A stretch of DNA of 64,000 nucleotides from Suillus spraguei (Eukaryota; Basidiomycota; Agaricomycetes; Boletales; Suillaceae). A model generated the notes under the pieces. The model ran no database searches and was not told the DNA's origin. It saw only the letters and a list, made by a program, of their open reading frames with translations. Both the position numbers and the translations under genes were made by a program. Shown piece by piece: positions 48,155 to 60,034 of this stretch (its first letter is position 1; every line of letters starts with the position of its first letter). Where the stretch lies: contig JABCPU010000093.1 in NCBI GenBank assembly GCA_016800925.1, forward strand, positions 62,001 through 126,000, written 5' to 3'.

Positions 48155-49690
48155 TCAAGCATATCCAGTTCTTCCAGGGACAATTGCGAACGCAGGGCTC
48201 GCCTTCGCGAACATCTTCCGCAGATCCTGAACGAGCTCTTCCTGCCGCTCAGTAGCTGCAAAATGGCCTCCTGTCTTGTGATGGGACTCGAAAACAACGT
48301 TGTTCAACATGCGCACCCACCTACACACTCATATTAGCTTCAACAAAGTCGATCGATAGAAACGCACGCTGCGCGTGAAAATATGAGCCCCTTCGGGAAA
48401 AATGATGTTCCTATAGGAAGGGTGTAGCTTTGGCCTATATCCTTGCAATCATCACGTAATTGCGAAGGGAGGCGGCAGGACCGGCACGAGAAAACCAGTA
48501 TAATGAAATCCACGTCAGCACTATTTCAGACGGGTGAGCAATGTCCGGAAAATCAATATTGCTGCTACCTTCATCATCAGACCAATTGTATTTGTCGGTC
48601 CAAAGTACCAGTTTTTCATAGATTCAAGCAAGAAAACCAACGGAGTATCAGTGAGGCTGTAACCGAGTGTCTGCGGCTGGGTGCTGTGTTCAATGAAGTA
48701 GCCATTTCCTTTGGTGCGCTCGATGCCTGTTTTCTCCTCTATAGACCACGGGGTTAGCAAGAAGAACAAGAAGAACAGAGGCAATTTCCAGCTCGGTGGT
48801 TTGGTACTACATAGATAAGAATGAGTCGAGATGTATGAGCGAGAAAATGACATACATTGCATTGGAAGGTTGGTGTGCCATGCCTTGTGATGCCACCCGC
48901 CGTACACGGAAGCCATTTTCCGAGTGATCTGAGGGTACATCAACGATAAGTTATGATACTACCTATAAAACATTATTCACGAAGAAACCAGTGTCACCTC
49001 CCTGGGTAACTGTAAGAGAAATGAATAAATTCATCAATCTGTTGAAGGCGATAATAGCGGTAACTTAGTAACGTACCATACTCGCTATACCCGAGAGCGA
49101 CCATGAGTTTGTGAGCTACCTAGGTGTATTAGTCAAGATGTGGAGAGCTCAGAACATGTGATGAAGATAATCACCTCGGCATATTGATTGATACCAAAGC
49201 CTTGTTTGCGGGGAGCCTCCGAAAAGCAAAAACCGGGTAAACTAAGCGCCACAGCATGAAAGCTAGGATGTTCGAGGCCCGGCGCAGTCAGAAGAGGCAA
49301 AATCTTCCTGACTTCCAAAAAGCTTCCAGGCCCTAGTTTAAGTCAGATGATATTGGTTTGCGTGCATACGAATCGACCTACATCCGTGGCAAAACAATAG
49401 CGGAATAGCGTCAACAGATTCGCTCTTCTTGTGAACATAATGAATGTTCAGCGCGTCGAAACTATCCACATCAATGGTAAACATTGGCAGCTCCTCGTTG
49501 ATCTCCTTTTCATATTTCCGCCAGTCGTACTCGTTTCTCCATCTCTCTGTGAGTCGCTTCATATCCACCAGAGGTACGCCATACTTCCACCCGAAATCCT
49601 CCAGTTCATCTGGGAAAGTAGCGAGTTCGAGCTTAGCGCGGAGGGTGGTTAGTTTCTCATCGGGGACGGAAAGGAGTTTCAGACGACATG
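48155..49690 (-). pseudogene. Epoxide hydrolase, copy 2, damaged at the 5' end
   Basis: Tandem paralogue of 43831-45394 in the same orientation. The start region reads MSSETPF and then loses frame: relative to copy 1 about 7 bp are missing just after that point, so the first frame stops within a few codons. The rest is well conserved: MKRLTERWRNEYDWRKYEKEI, LPMFTIDVDSFDALNIHYVH, HPSFHAVALSLPGFCFSEA, TQGGDTGFF (nucleophile Asp kept, but the usual Trp is Thr), FFLLTPWSIEEKTGIERT, GGHFAATERQEELVQDLRKM and IVPGRTGYA with a stop at 48155. It could still be expressed from a later ATG (about 49564), lacking part of the EHN domain. Upstream DNA to about 49760 also matches copy 1. Confidence 0.75.
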
Positions 49691-50582
49691 GTGATCGAAG
49701 CGCAAGTGAGATATGTATGGAGATCGGCGTGGTTCAATTGCAGAGGTGCTGCATAAGTAAGCTTCCCGCCGGACCAGGTTATCTGAAATTGAGCTGGCAC
49801 TGTTGTCACTATCTCCACCGTGATCTGCATCATGTCCAAATTTCCAAATTAGACTGAAGTTTGACTCTGTTACATGTATACTCACAAGACATATTGATAT
49901 TGGCTTCGGAGGACCATGGCCAAGCTGTGTTGACATCCAGGTTTCGGTAATCATTAAACAGGACTCACGCAGTGCCTGGGCAGCCTATGAGCATCCCTTG
50001 CAGATTGCAATCCTAGAGAAAGCAAGCTGTAGAGAAGCTCACCAGCATTGTTAGAGTTTGGTATTTCACCCTTCGTCATCGTTTACTGCTCGGATAGTCC
50101 GGTATATATACCTAGTAGACTTTCCTCTCCTTGTCGTCTCCCGCCATGTCGTAGACCCTTGATACAGCACCGTTCTCCAGCTCCAACAAGCATCATTTTA
50201 ATCAATAGAAAGACATGCTGATATCACATAAGTAGTACCGGAATGGTAGAAACAAAGTAACTTGTCGCCTCCTATAGCTTCAATTGCGGTCTCAATACGA
50301 TGACGTAAGAGAATCAGACAAGTGCGCACCTTGAGATACAATTTATATCGATCAACCCTCAAACCAACTTTGTGACCCCAGCTCGCGAGCGACTCGGACT
50401 TCCTTACGATTCTGATATCATCCCCGCTTTCTTGCAAGTGACAGGAAAACTGAGTACTACCTTTTTTGGGCCTTGTGACTCATGATCAAATTTCGCTACA
50501 ATTTCGCTATACTCGTCGCCTCCGAATAGCAAGAGTGCTACTACTCATGTGACAGTCTCTCACTCCAACCTAATCTGTCTCA
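49691..50582. other. Intergenic between epoxide hydrolase copy 2 and GGPP synthase
   Basis: Contains the promoters of two divergently oriented units. No supported coding region. Confidence 0.45.
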
Positions 50583-52073
50583 ATGGTCATTTCTAATCTC
50601 GAAAGATACGATAATTTCCTTTCAAGCTTGCGTGCACCATCGTCCAGCACATGGACCGAAGCTCGGGAATCTGTGAGCATCTTTACAAATCTTGAGTTTG
50701 ACCGCTCAGATTCACTTTGCTAGGCGCTGCTCGAGCCCTACACCTACCTCACCGCCAACCCGGGGAAAAAGGTCGTAGACAAACTTGTTGAAGGGTTCAA
50801 CCTCTGGCTTAATGTCCCCAAAGACAAACTTGCGGTCGTCATCCGTGTTATCGGTCTTCTCTATGATGCCAGTCTCTTGTATATCGTCCCACCTTATTGG
50901 GCTAATTTTAATGCTAACTAATCATTATATCTACAGGATAGACGACATTGAAGACGACTCTCAGCTGAGACGTGGGATTCCAGGTTTGTCTGCTGTTGGT
51001 GATACCCTGAAGAGGGCTTTGATCTCTTCCAGTTGCACATAAAGTATACGGTATCCCCCTGACCATCCACACCGCCAGTTACATCTGCTTCCTGGCACAT
51101 CAGGAGTTGTCTGTTCTGAGGCCCATAGTGCGGCATCGCGCTTGTGATTCGGGTGCAGGTCCAGACAATAGACTTAGGGACGACAGTCCCACCGCCGAGA
51201 AGGCTAATTTCCCCAAACGCCTCATTTCCGATCACGACTTGGACCTTGTATTGAATGGTATGTGATGTATCACCATTGTTTCATAGACATTCACAACGTA
51301 CATACGAGGGTAGATGAGCTCATGTCACTGCATCGTGGGCAGGGCTTGGACATCCTCTGGCGTGATACCCTCCGCTGTCCCACAGAAGATGAGTATGTGC
51401 AGATGGTGAAAGACAGTAGGTTGTTGTCGGTTTCTAAGCAACTATCCTGAACATTGCTACTTAGAAACAGGCGGTATTGTGAGGATTGCTGTCAAACTCA
51501 TGATGGCATGTGCTACGATAAATACGAACGTGTAAGCCTCACATGAAGTCCATTGATTTTTTTCCGGACTGGGTGACTTTTGCTTTAGTGACTACATCCC
51601 TTTGTCCAATCTCATTGGGATTTATTACCAAATACGCGATGACTACATGAATCTCCAGAGCGATGAGGTTAACCTTCAATCTGAATTCTTTGAGACGTGA
51701 CCTGAATATTCACCTCAGTACACAATCAGCAAGGGCTTTGCAGAAGATTTATCTGAAGGAAAATTCTCCTTCCCACTTGTCCATGGCATCCTTGAACAAC
51801 CTGAGAACCAACTGATTATGAGTGAGTTCAAGATTATGTTTAATGCCATCTTATTCGATTTCAATGATATTGTTAGATGTCCTGCAAAAACGCCCCAAGA
51901 CTCCTACCCTTAAGCATCAAGCTATCGAGTATCTCAGAAACACCACCAAGTCGTTTGATTACACTGTGGCAGTGCTCAAAAAGTTGGACCAACAAGCCAG
52001 GAAAGAACTTGAGAGACTTGGTGGAAACCCGATATTATCTGTCCTTTTGGACAAACTTCATGTCGATGCATAA
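50583..52073 (+). CDS. BTS1: Geranylgeranyl diphosphate synthase
   Basis: Trans-isoprenyl diphosphate synthase making C20 GGPP for protein prenylation, carotenoids or diterpenes. The start at 50583 gives [35 protein letters not shown] follows. The first Asp-rich motif [14 protein letters not shown] spans about 50942-50983, with [18 protein letters not shown] after an intron. [18 protein letters not shown] and the segment [17 protein letters not shown] come next. The second Asp-rich motif is in [11 protein letters not shown] (about 51626-51660), then [19 protein letters not shown]. The stop is at 52071-52073. Both metal-binding motifs are intact. The Asp-rich DDYMNLQS form matches the Bts1 type. 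Confidence 0.92.
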
Positions 52074-52742
52074 AACATTATGCCCCCGTGGCAGTAGGTA
52101 GTAGTATCTGAAAGGCTAGTCCAACACTACTACTCATTTCTACTCACGATTGCGTGCCTCTTATCCTTTTGATAATCAAGATTTCTACCGACACAGTCGG
52201 TAATCTCCGAGCTTCTTCCTTGCCGTATTGTCGTGGCTTAGTAGATATTCGCGAGTGGCCGGACCATATGCGCCTGTCACTAGTTTGTCACGGTACCAAG
52301 TGGATTCGAAGACTTGGTGACCTTGATGTCTTATACCAGGTGACTCCAGAGATGTAAAATGGGATATAGGGAGTCCCGTTAGACTAGTTAGTAGTGTGAG
52401 TACTTGTGTAATGCGTTGCAGATTTACATCGCTTTGATCGTTTTGTTCAGGATTGCACACGGACTTACCTATTTCGACTGTCCCCTTTTGAAATACGAGG
52501 GCTGCTGGTCCCAGCGAGGCTTGTCACCACTCGGGAGCTGGAACGTGGTAACCAATTGGAAACGCACGGGTACGGGTAACATCGCAGCGGTTCTATGCTG
52601 ACAAGTTAGGCACAAGGGTGCGGGAGAGTACGTGTCTAGTCATGGCTAGGGTTGTTGCCACAGCTACTCCGAATACATCATGATATTTCAAGTACCGAGT
52701 GTATACGCCCCATCTCCACCATCTTTATTTCTGAAGTTGTTC
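52074..52742. other. Intergenic, GGPP synthase to MFS transporter
   Basis: No supported coding region; holds the promoter of the downstream transporter. Confidence 0.45.
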
Positions 52743-54750
52743 ATGTCCACACTTTCCCCCAGTGATACAACTGCAATGCAAGTTTCCAAAAGCTCTTTGC
52801 AACCCGTCAAAAGCAATGGCGATCCCAGTGATGCTGACCAGTTAGACTCGTCTGACTTTCCCGAGGGTGGTGTAACAGCTTGGGGCACAGTGCTAGGAGC
52901 GTAAGTGTTTTTAAATTCCTATCGCTGCATACTCAAATATCGTCAAGTTTTTTCATACAATTCTGTGGTTCCGGGTAAAATTAATTCAGCACATATGGAC
53001 CAATTTCGCTAATGACATTCTAGATATACCAGTTCCTACGGTGTCTTCCAGGGTAAGGTTGCGCGAATTATACAGGAACGAGCTCATCACGACACACAGA
53101 CTTTTATACTCAAACTTATCTGACAAATTTTACACCATCTGCAATCGCGTCAGTGAGCTTTAAACTTGGACCGTTTCGTTACTATCAGTGTTTCTGACTT
53201 ACAATGGTATATATAGCTGGATAGGAAGTGTTAATGCATTTTGCTAATGTCAGTCGGTCTCGTGTCAGGAAGGCTGCTTGACCGAGGCGCATTGTATGTG
53301 TGCAGGCAATTTACATAAAAGTGTCCCTGATCATACATCCAGCTATCATTTGATGAAAATTGGCTGTCTCCTCCAGTGTTTCTTCCTCTTTATGCTGTCA
53401 CTAGCGAAACCGAATGGATATTATCAAGCAGGTCTATTTTTTGTCACTGCACAACTCAATTGACCAGGATATTAGATATTCCTTTCTCAAGGTATTGGTT
53501 CCGGGGTTGCAATAGGCCTTACGCATGTTCCTTCAATCGCCGTTGTATCTCATCACTTCCAGCGACGCCGAGCTTTCGCGATGGGACTCGTCATTTCGGG
53601 GTCGGCGATGGGTTCAGTCCTGTACCCAATCATGCTCAACAACCTTATCAATGGAAGACTTGGCTTTGCAAATGGCCTCCGTGTTACTGCGGGCGTGATT
53701 GGCAGTCTGCTTCTCATAGCATGTCTCCTGATGCGCACAAGGCTTCCACCGAAACCCCATGCCGTTAGCTACGCTCGCGTTTTACACAACTCGCTGAGAG
53801 ACCATGCCTATGTCTGTGCGTGTTTCGGGTGCGTGAGTCAACACTTGATGGCATAAACTCTCAAACGGTTTTCATTGTTTAGGATAGCTGCTTTCCAAGT
53901 CGGATATTTTTTCGTAATATTTTATTTCCAATTAGACTCCAGTTTGCACGGTCTAAGCAAAGAATTTTCATTTTATTCGGTGCGTGTCTCCGAGATCAGC
54001 TAACAAGGAATTACTTAGTACTAGCTTGACAGCTCACAATTTTCAATGGTGGCTCTTTCGTCGGAAGGTTTACCGGTGGTATTGTCGCTTCCTACGTGGG
54101 CATCCCGAATACGATCATCGGCTGCTCACTTATATCATCCGCTTTGATATTTTCAATGATCGGCTTGCACTCGGTGGCCAGCGTGGTACTGATAGGCATC
54201 AGCTGTGGCTATTTTTGTGGAAGTTGTGCGTAGGCTCCTGACATACATTTGATGTCCACTAAATGTCAACTCAGTCATAGCATTAGTTCCCTCGTTGATA
54301 TCACATCTGACCCCTGAAATATCAGATATTGGGTAATTACTTGACGCATGACGTTGGTTTACTCTGACAAGTTGTTCAAGCGCTCGGATAGGAATAATGT
54401 TCGCATTGTCCAGTAAGTCCTTAGATTTAAACACGGTGACATCCTGACCTGCGTCTATAGGCATCACATCACTTTTAGGCATGTGTACCGCTGGCTTTTC
54501 TCGACCATCACTTAACCTTCAGCTTAGGTACTCCAATTTGCGGAGCTGTCCTGACCTCGCATTTCACATGGTGGAAGCCTATTCTCTTAGCTGGGGTGAG
54601 AGGATCATGTCAAGCGGCGTTTTTGTTTTCGGCTGACAAGCTGTTTAGGGCATCGCGACTAGCGGAACCATTTTATTGGTATCCATGCAGTTCATATTGA
54701 AGATCCGTCCAAAGACTGCAAATGCCTGCTCCAAGGAAATTGCTGTTTGA
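52743..54750 (+). CDS. MFS monocarboxylate/riboflavin-type transporter, with an apparent one-base frameshift
   Basis: Membrane transporter of the MCT-like MFS branch. The ATG at 52743 starts MSTLSPSDTTAMQVSKSS; the hallmark FPEGGVTAWGTVLGA ends exon 1. Short exons follow: FFIQFCG, then SSYGVFQ, then DFY. At WIGSVNAF (about 53217-53242) the reading breaks: TTTT at 53239-53242 is followed by TAA, while one more T would give LLMSVGLVSGRLLDRGAL. Later exons are good: GIGSGVAIGLTHVPSIAVVS, QRRRAFAMGLVISGSAMGSV, GVIGSLLLIACLLMRTRLP, SFYSLTILNGGSFVGRFTGG, ALVPSLISHLTPEISDIG and HFTWWKPILLAG. It ends ANACSKEIAV at 54748-54750. Either an assembly error or a recent null allele. Confidence 0.82.
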
Positions 54751-55239
54751 TCCACGCCACATGTACAAAAGTGATATACATTGTTCTTGTCCCCTGCTAT
54801 CGACATTCGTATATAATACACATGCATACTTCTACTTGTACCGATCATCTATTTAACGTGGGTATTTATTGGATGGATAACTGGACTGTTGTGTTCGGTC
54901 ATTGACGACTTCCTCTGTCTTGACTCCGGATCCCGGGCCCTCGGTAGTCCCCGTTCACGTTCCCTTTCCTTTCGTTCCTCTCATCCATCCATGGTCCTGC
55001 ACCACTAAGCTCGCATCCTCCTTCGCTCTCGCAAGTGCACTTACCTCCCAGTATCTCTGGTAGGTTTTCTGCATCCACTACATCAAGTAGAACGTCTCTA
55101 TAGTTCGAACCGAGACTTCTCTATAGTTTCTTTCGCCAGCCAGGGCTTGATGAATCCCCAAATGAAGGTAAACGAGGATGGCGCATTGATTATCAAAAGT
55201 TGACCCATGCTAAGACCAATGTAACTTAAACGACGCTAT

Positions 55240-55650
55240 AGGACGCACGTGTCGGGATAATAATTTTGTGAGACCTGGAATGAGGCTTGTGCCAACGATT
55301 TCACTTGCCAGAACTGTGATAATCAGGACGAACGTCAGTTTATCAGCAACCGGAAAGCGCCAACGACCAGCCCAAACCATTTAAGGTCCACAGTTATAAT
55401 CGATTGGTGAATAGGCTTCCCTGCAACACGCGATGCAGCTTCACGGGTAAGGGATCTGCGTTTACAATGATAGCCTCCCAGTGCTTCTCCGGTGTGACAC
55501 ATCAGGGAAACGTAATTCACTACAGAGTGCTACGGAGTGCTACGGAGCACTCCGTAGCACAATCCAACCCGCTGATGCCATGCTTGCACAGCTCTGGAAG
55601 GTTTAGCCTACCAGAGAACAGGATGTGCACTGGTCGGCCTTTCTGAAAGG
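55240..55650 (-). pseudogene. Fragment of an unknown membrane-protein-like gene
   Basis: On the minus strand, one frame reads RVAGKPIHQSIITVDLKWFG up to about 55375. A second frame then continues with FPVADKLTFVLIITVLASEI and GTSLIPGLTKLL to about 55270. The hydrophobic run in the second part looks like a membrane helix. The frame change and absence of further exons point to a decayed gene. The family was not identified. Confidence 0.4.
55527..55560. repeat. 34-nt near-perfect palindrome
   Basis: GTGCTACGGAGTGCT (55527-55541) and its exact reverse complement AGCACTCCGTAGCAC (55546-55560) flank a 4-nt loop, ACGG. It could be the tip of a hairpin-type mobile element or a cruciform. Confidence 0.8.
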
Positions 55651-56929
55651 CAGGAATCTACCAATAACCATGGGTTACTAAGGCGATATGAAGCTGACCT
55701 TGTCTGTCTGAGATGGCCATGACGATCGCTACTATTAGAATTCTAAGCAAAAGTCCCGGTGGAGAACTTGCCTTGTGGAAATACACGGACCAGAACTTGA
55801 ATATTTCTTCCTGCTCAGGGTTCTATACGAGAACAGAAAATTGCTGTCAACTACGAATCACTTGAAGAAAGGACGTACACAATAGGGATCTAGTCTGTTA
55901 TATAACGCATCTATCCCGACGGTTATTGCTGACTCGGACAATTCTGCAACATTTTCTTTGATTCATTCAAACTGATCAGAGGATATTTGGAGGGAGACAG
56001 GAAGAATAATCAGAGGCAAAGCGTACCTAGCTCATAATCCGACGTAAATCAGAAGTGTAGCAAAATACTAAGAGCTCATAGTTGCAACTTGAAACAGAAC
56101 AATTTCAAACAATTTCCAGATGTGACTTTTCCAGATCTTCATATTTGCTTGTGAAATATATACTTCTATATGGAAAGCCAGACCACCATGCTCTACTTCC
56201 AAGGCTTCCACTTCTCAGAACCTTCCTAGTAAGTTAAGTGCTTCCATTGGCCTCCGAACATCCTGTGCGACCAATGACCATTCTAATGTGTCATATAGAT
56301 TTATTCCCACTAGTACCATAAGGGAGTGGGTTATATCGTTTTTTACCACTGGGACCTCATTCAAATCGGTCGTCTTCCTGCGTGTGTTGCTTTTGACCAG
56401 CAATGAAGAAGATGAGAGATCTCTCATCTTCTTCAATTGCTCGTTTGCTTGGCCAAGTTCGCGTTTTGCTGAAATCCCCATGGCCTCAGTGATCCATTAC
56501 CGTACTCTCATTGTCGGTGTCAAGTTTGAGGTCATGATGTTATGTTTGGGATGAACTGGATTGCTGCATGGCCACCATTTTGTGGGAAGATGAGACTCCT
56601 GTCTCCAATCCTTCATGTCTGGCCTTCAACTTAAGGTGGTGATAGTGTCTCATTGTCCTGAGTCATTTTTTTAGTATCTGCTGATTGCCTTCTGTGTTTC
56701 CAGAAACTCCATGTATACTTAGTGGTAACATCAATCATATTGAACCTGCTGCTGATATGGTGAATTAGAATTATCTCAGTCTTTGTCCTCGTCGGGGCAA
56801 TTGTATTGTCCCATAGACATTCAGACTCGAATTTTATTGTCTATGTCATGTTTTTCAGGCTGTGTCAATGAGTCAGGTTCCCCATAAGTTTTCAACTTGG
56901 GAGGTCTCTGAGTCACCAAGTGGAAGAGT

Positions 56930-57530
56930 TAAAGACTTTAACCTGGTCAGCATGGTTACCACAACAGAATCAAAATATGGTTCTCTTTGGAACCTGCCGA
57001 TGACGAGGTTTTTTTCTGTCAGAACATTCACTCATTCATGGATGATTTGTTTAGAAGTCCATTGTATCGGGTCTTGGCCAGGTGGTTGCTAACAGAATCA
57101 AAATCTGTTTCTCTTGGACTGTACAGGTTTGAAACCTGCTAAACTACAATTTTTCTATTGGAACACACTTTGGCATTCATTCACAGATGGTTTCTTTAGA
57201 AGTTCATCCTAACTGGTCTTAGCCAGGTAGTTACTACAACAGGATCAAAGTCTGTTTCTCTTCCACTGTGCAGGTTTGAAACCTGCTGACGACAAGGTTT
57301 TTTCTATCAGAACACATGTTGATATTCACTTGTGGATGGTTTCTCTGGCAGTTCACCACAACTGGTCTAGTCTGGTGGTTGCTATGGCAGAATCAAGATC
57401 TGTTTCTCCTGCATCGTGCAGTTTGGAAACCTGCCAACAATGAGGTTTTTTCTATCAGAACACACTTTAACATTCACTTGTGGGTGGTTTCTTTGGAAGT
57501 TCATCATAACTGCATCAGGAAAAAACAAAA
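56930..57530. repeat. Tandem repeat of about 148 bp, roughly four copies
   Basis: The landmark AGAATCAAAATCTG (with variants) recurs at about 56964, 57093, 57240 and 57388. GTTTGAAACCTGC-like and TCAGAACACA recur between them in the same order. Copies are diverged, with periods of 129, 147 and 148 bp. It lies on the 3' side of the Plavaka transposase. Confidence 0.8.
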
Positions 57531-57550
57531 ATTGTGGAAGTCCTGGTGAC

Positions 57551-57572
57551 AGCTATGTAGCACTACATAGCT
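57551..57572. repeat. 22-nt palindrome
   Basis: AGCTATGTAG (57551-57560) and CTACATAGCT (57563-57572) flank the two bases CA. It opens a short stretch (to about 57660) in which GGGCTACAG/GAGCTACAG-like words recur. Confidence 0.75.
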
Positions 57573-58016
57573 ACCATAGTTCTATGTACCCAATGTAGCT
57601 GTAACTCAGACTATATAGAGCTACAGTGGGCTACAGGAGGCTACAATGGGCTACAGCGGACACTTGGAGTCACAATAGTCAAATTCAAGTTTGTAGTCAA
57701 TAGTAGCTGAGTAGCAACTAAACTAATTGATAGCGGACATGCTGAATGTATCAAGGTCAATATAGGTATTCAAGTAGAAATCACTTGCCAACTTGTAGAC
57801 ATTTGCGCTGGTCCATCCATGGTCAACAGATTGTCCCATCTTCAGAATAAGATAGCAAGGACAAGTGATTTCATCAACATGTATCACTGCTGCATTCCGG
57901 TGCAGTTGACGAGTTGAACATGACACCTGATGCAGGCCAGAGAATGGGTCTGGCTCCCTGAGTGGCCTGAACCACTCAATGTAAGCTGGGGCCTCCCCAG
58001 GAATCCCCTCACACAC

Positions 58017-58706
58017 TGTCCCTCCGAATGCCTAAAGACTCGGACCGGGCTCAGGAGGTGTCGGATATAATACGTCCGAAGGTAATTCGGAACGTAAGGA
58101 GAGGAAAGAGATTAAGGCTAGTTTCGGAACGAGTTCCTAACTAGAAACTAACGGAGATGGACTATCCAAAGATAGAGTCGGAGGTATGGACTATAGGAGT
58201 CAATCCTAAGTCTCGGAAGGTAACTTAAAGCGGAGAGTAGCTTAAGTCCGGAGGAGGCAGAATGAGTAGAATCTAAGATGATATTCGAACTAAGGTTCTA
58301 CGGAGATCTACAAGTGGTTTATATACAGTAAGTATCTAAGACGGATAATCAGCAAGTCTGGGACCGAGGGCTATGTACGAAGTGTAACGGAAGTCTATTA
58401 GTTATTGCACAGCGGATCAGTAAGCATGAGTCGGAAATGAACACAGGAAACGGATCAGTAACACAGGACGGAAATATAAACAGCCGGAGTACCGGTAGTA
58501 GGAGAAATGACGAAAGGAGTTAGACGCAGATGTTCACCAGGGAGTTAAGGTGCGAGAGCGAGTATATCGGATGGTGTCCGACAGGATCTGTGACGACGGA
58601 TATGGAAACGATGATCTGAGGATATGATCGATTGAGATTAGAAGTATGTATATGACAGTACGTCCAAACTGATGAGGCAGAGTGAAAATAACGCGAACCT
58701 GTGCCA
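58017..58706. mobile_element. 690-bp insertion in Plavaka, flanked by a 9-bp direct repeat
   Basis: The nine bases CTCACACAC occur directly before (58008-58016) and directly after (58707-58715) this segment. The insert starts TGTCCC and ends GTGCCA and has no open frame of note; it is rich in CGGA words. Removing it rejoins an AATAG splice acceptor to the last transposase exon. It could be an LTR-like remnant (TG...CA) or a Mutator-like element, since 9-bp duplications are usual for the latter. Confidence 0.7.
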
Positions 58707-59558
58707 CTCACACACCTATTACAATAACAAAATGAATTTTTTGACAGCCCAAGTAATAGTCACTCACCTTCTAAAGTGCATGTCCAAATGCCATTGCTCG
58801 TCAGGGCCATATCAAACTTAGCGGGAGATCCAGGCTTCTGACCATGTCCAGGAGGCACTTCAGGTGTGGCTCTAACACGCCATTGCCTTGGTAATTCACT
58901 GAAACAGTCTTGCAGACCAGGGTTAATGATACTGTGCGGCATGTGGTTGTGCAGAAAGAACTCAAGGGCTGGGAGGAACATGGTTGCACCATGTGCAGTG
59001 ATGAGGTGCTGAACAGACCGCTGAGGGTATGCAGGCATCTTAGCGAGAACATGGACCACTTGCTACTCAGGGAGGATGGGAAGTGCATTGACAGGGACAG
59101 AACCAGGTCCTTCTGTCTCAGAGTCCAAGCCTGAGTCATATCTGTGCTCACTACTTGTGGACTGAGACTGTTCCAACAGCCAATTGAGGTAGGAACCACA
59201 CAGAAACACTGCCTCCTGGCGCTGGAGCCATAGGACCATCTGTTCTTCATAGTCGTGCTTGTTACTAGCACAATAATCTTCCTTGGCAAAGTCAATGTGT
59301 AGTCGTTCTGGAAGCTTACTATTAAAACCATCAGTAGCGCCAAATAGCAGGACTGACTGAGCATAGTGTGAGAGCTGATGTAACTTAGAAATGTTAAAAT
59401 GCTTGCGAATGTCGAGTTCCTGCAGGATGTCCTTGTTGGCATGAAATAGAAATATTGCCAGAGCACTTTCCAGACCATTGAGTGATTCAGCTGTGTGAAC
59501 TTGAAGCTGTGCATAGTAGGAAAAATCTAGAATAGCTTGTGCAACTACTAACACTTGA

Positions 59559-60034
59559 TGTCACAACCCACAAACGAATTAACGCAAGGGCAGAGACTAG
59601 GACTCAAACTAAGGTTATCACAAGAAGAGAGAGGAGCAAGGACGTCTTGGATTGCTACTATGTAGATACAAGAGGTTTGAACTAAAGAACTACTACAGCG
59701 AAACTAGCTAACTATATACACATATTGAAACTGAGATGTAAACTGAGTTTGAAACTACTAACCAATCATAAAATAGAAATGAGAATTGTACGATGTGATA
59801 GTTGTGACATTTGTTATGACATCATATTCTAGAAGGTTCTAAGATCATGTGATACTATCTTATCTTATCTTATCCAATAGCATCATAAAAGATCTCTTCA
59901 TCTTCATCAGGAAGTTCGGTTATAGAAGTGGATGTGGGGATTTTGATAGAATTTGGGTTTGTCTTAGCATTGGGTTTAGACGCTTTAGGAAAATTGAGAA
60001 AAGAGTAATGATTTGTATTTGGAATTCGTGACAC
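59559..60034. mobile_element. Solo LTR-like element (476 bp), target duplication CTTGA
   Basis: Begins TGTCAC and ends GTGACA, an inverted terminal pair typical of retroviral-type LTRs. It is flanked by identical 5-bp sequences CTTGA at 59554-59558 and 60035-60039. Removing it and one duplicate restores the transposase context at QVLVVAQAILDF. No internal retrotransposon genes are present, so it is a solo LTR. Confidence 0.85.

Larger units (their letters stand above)
54751..56900. other. Gene-poor region with decayed fragments
   Basis: Apart from the fragment at 55240-55650 and the palindrome at 55527-55560, only short frames (for example 56215-56481) without recognisable similarity are present. 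Confidence 0.45.
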
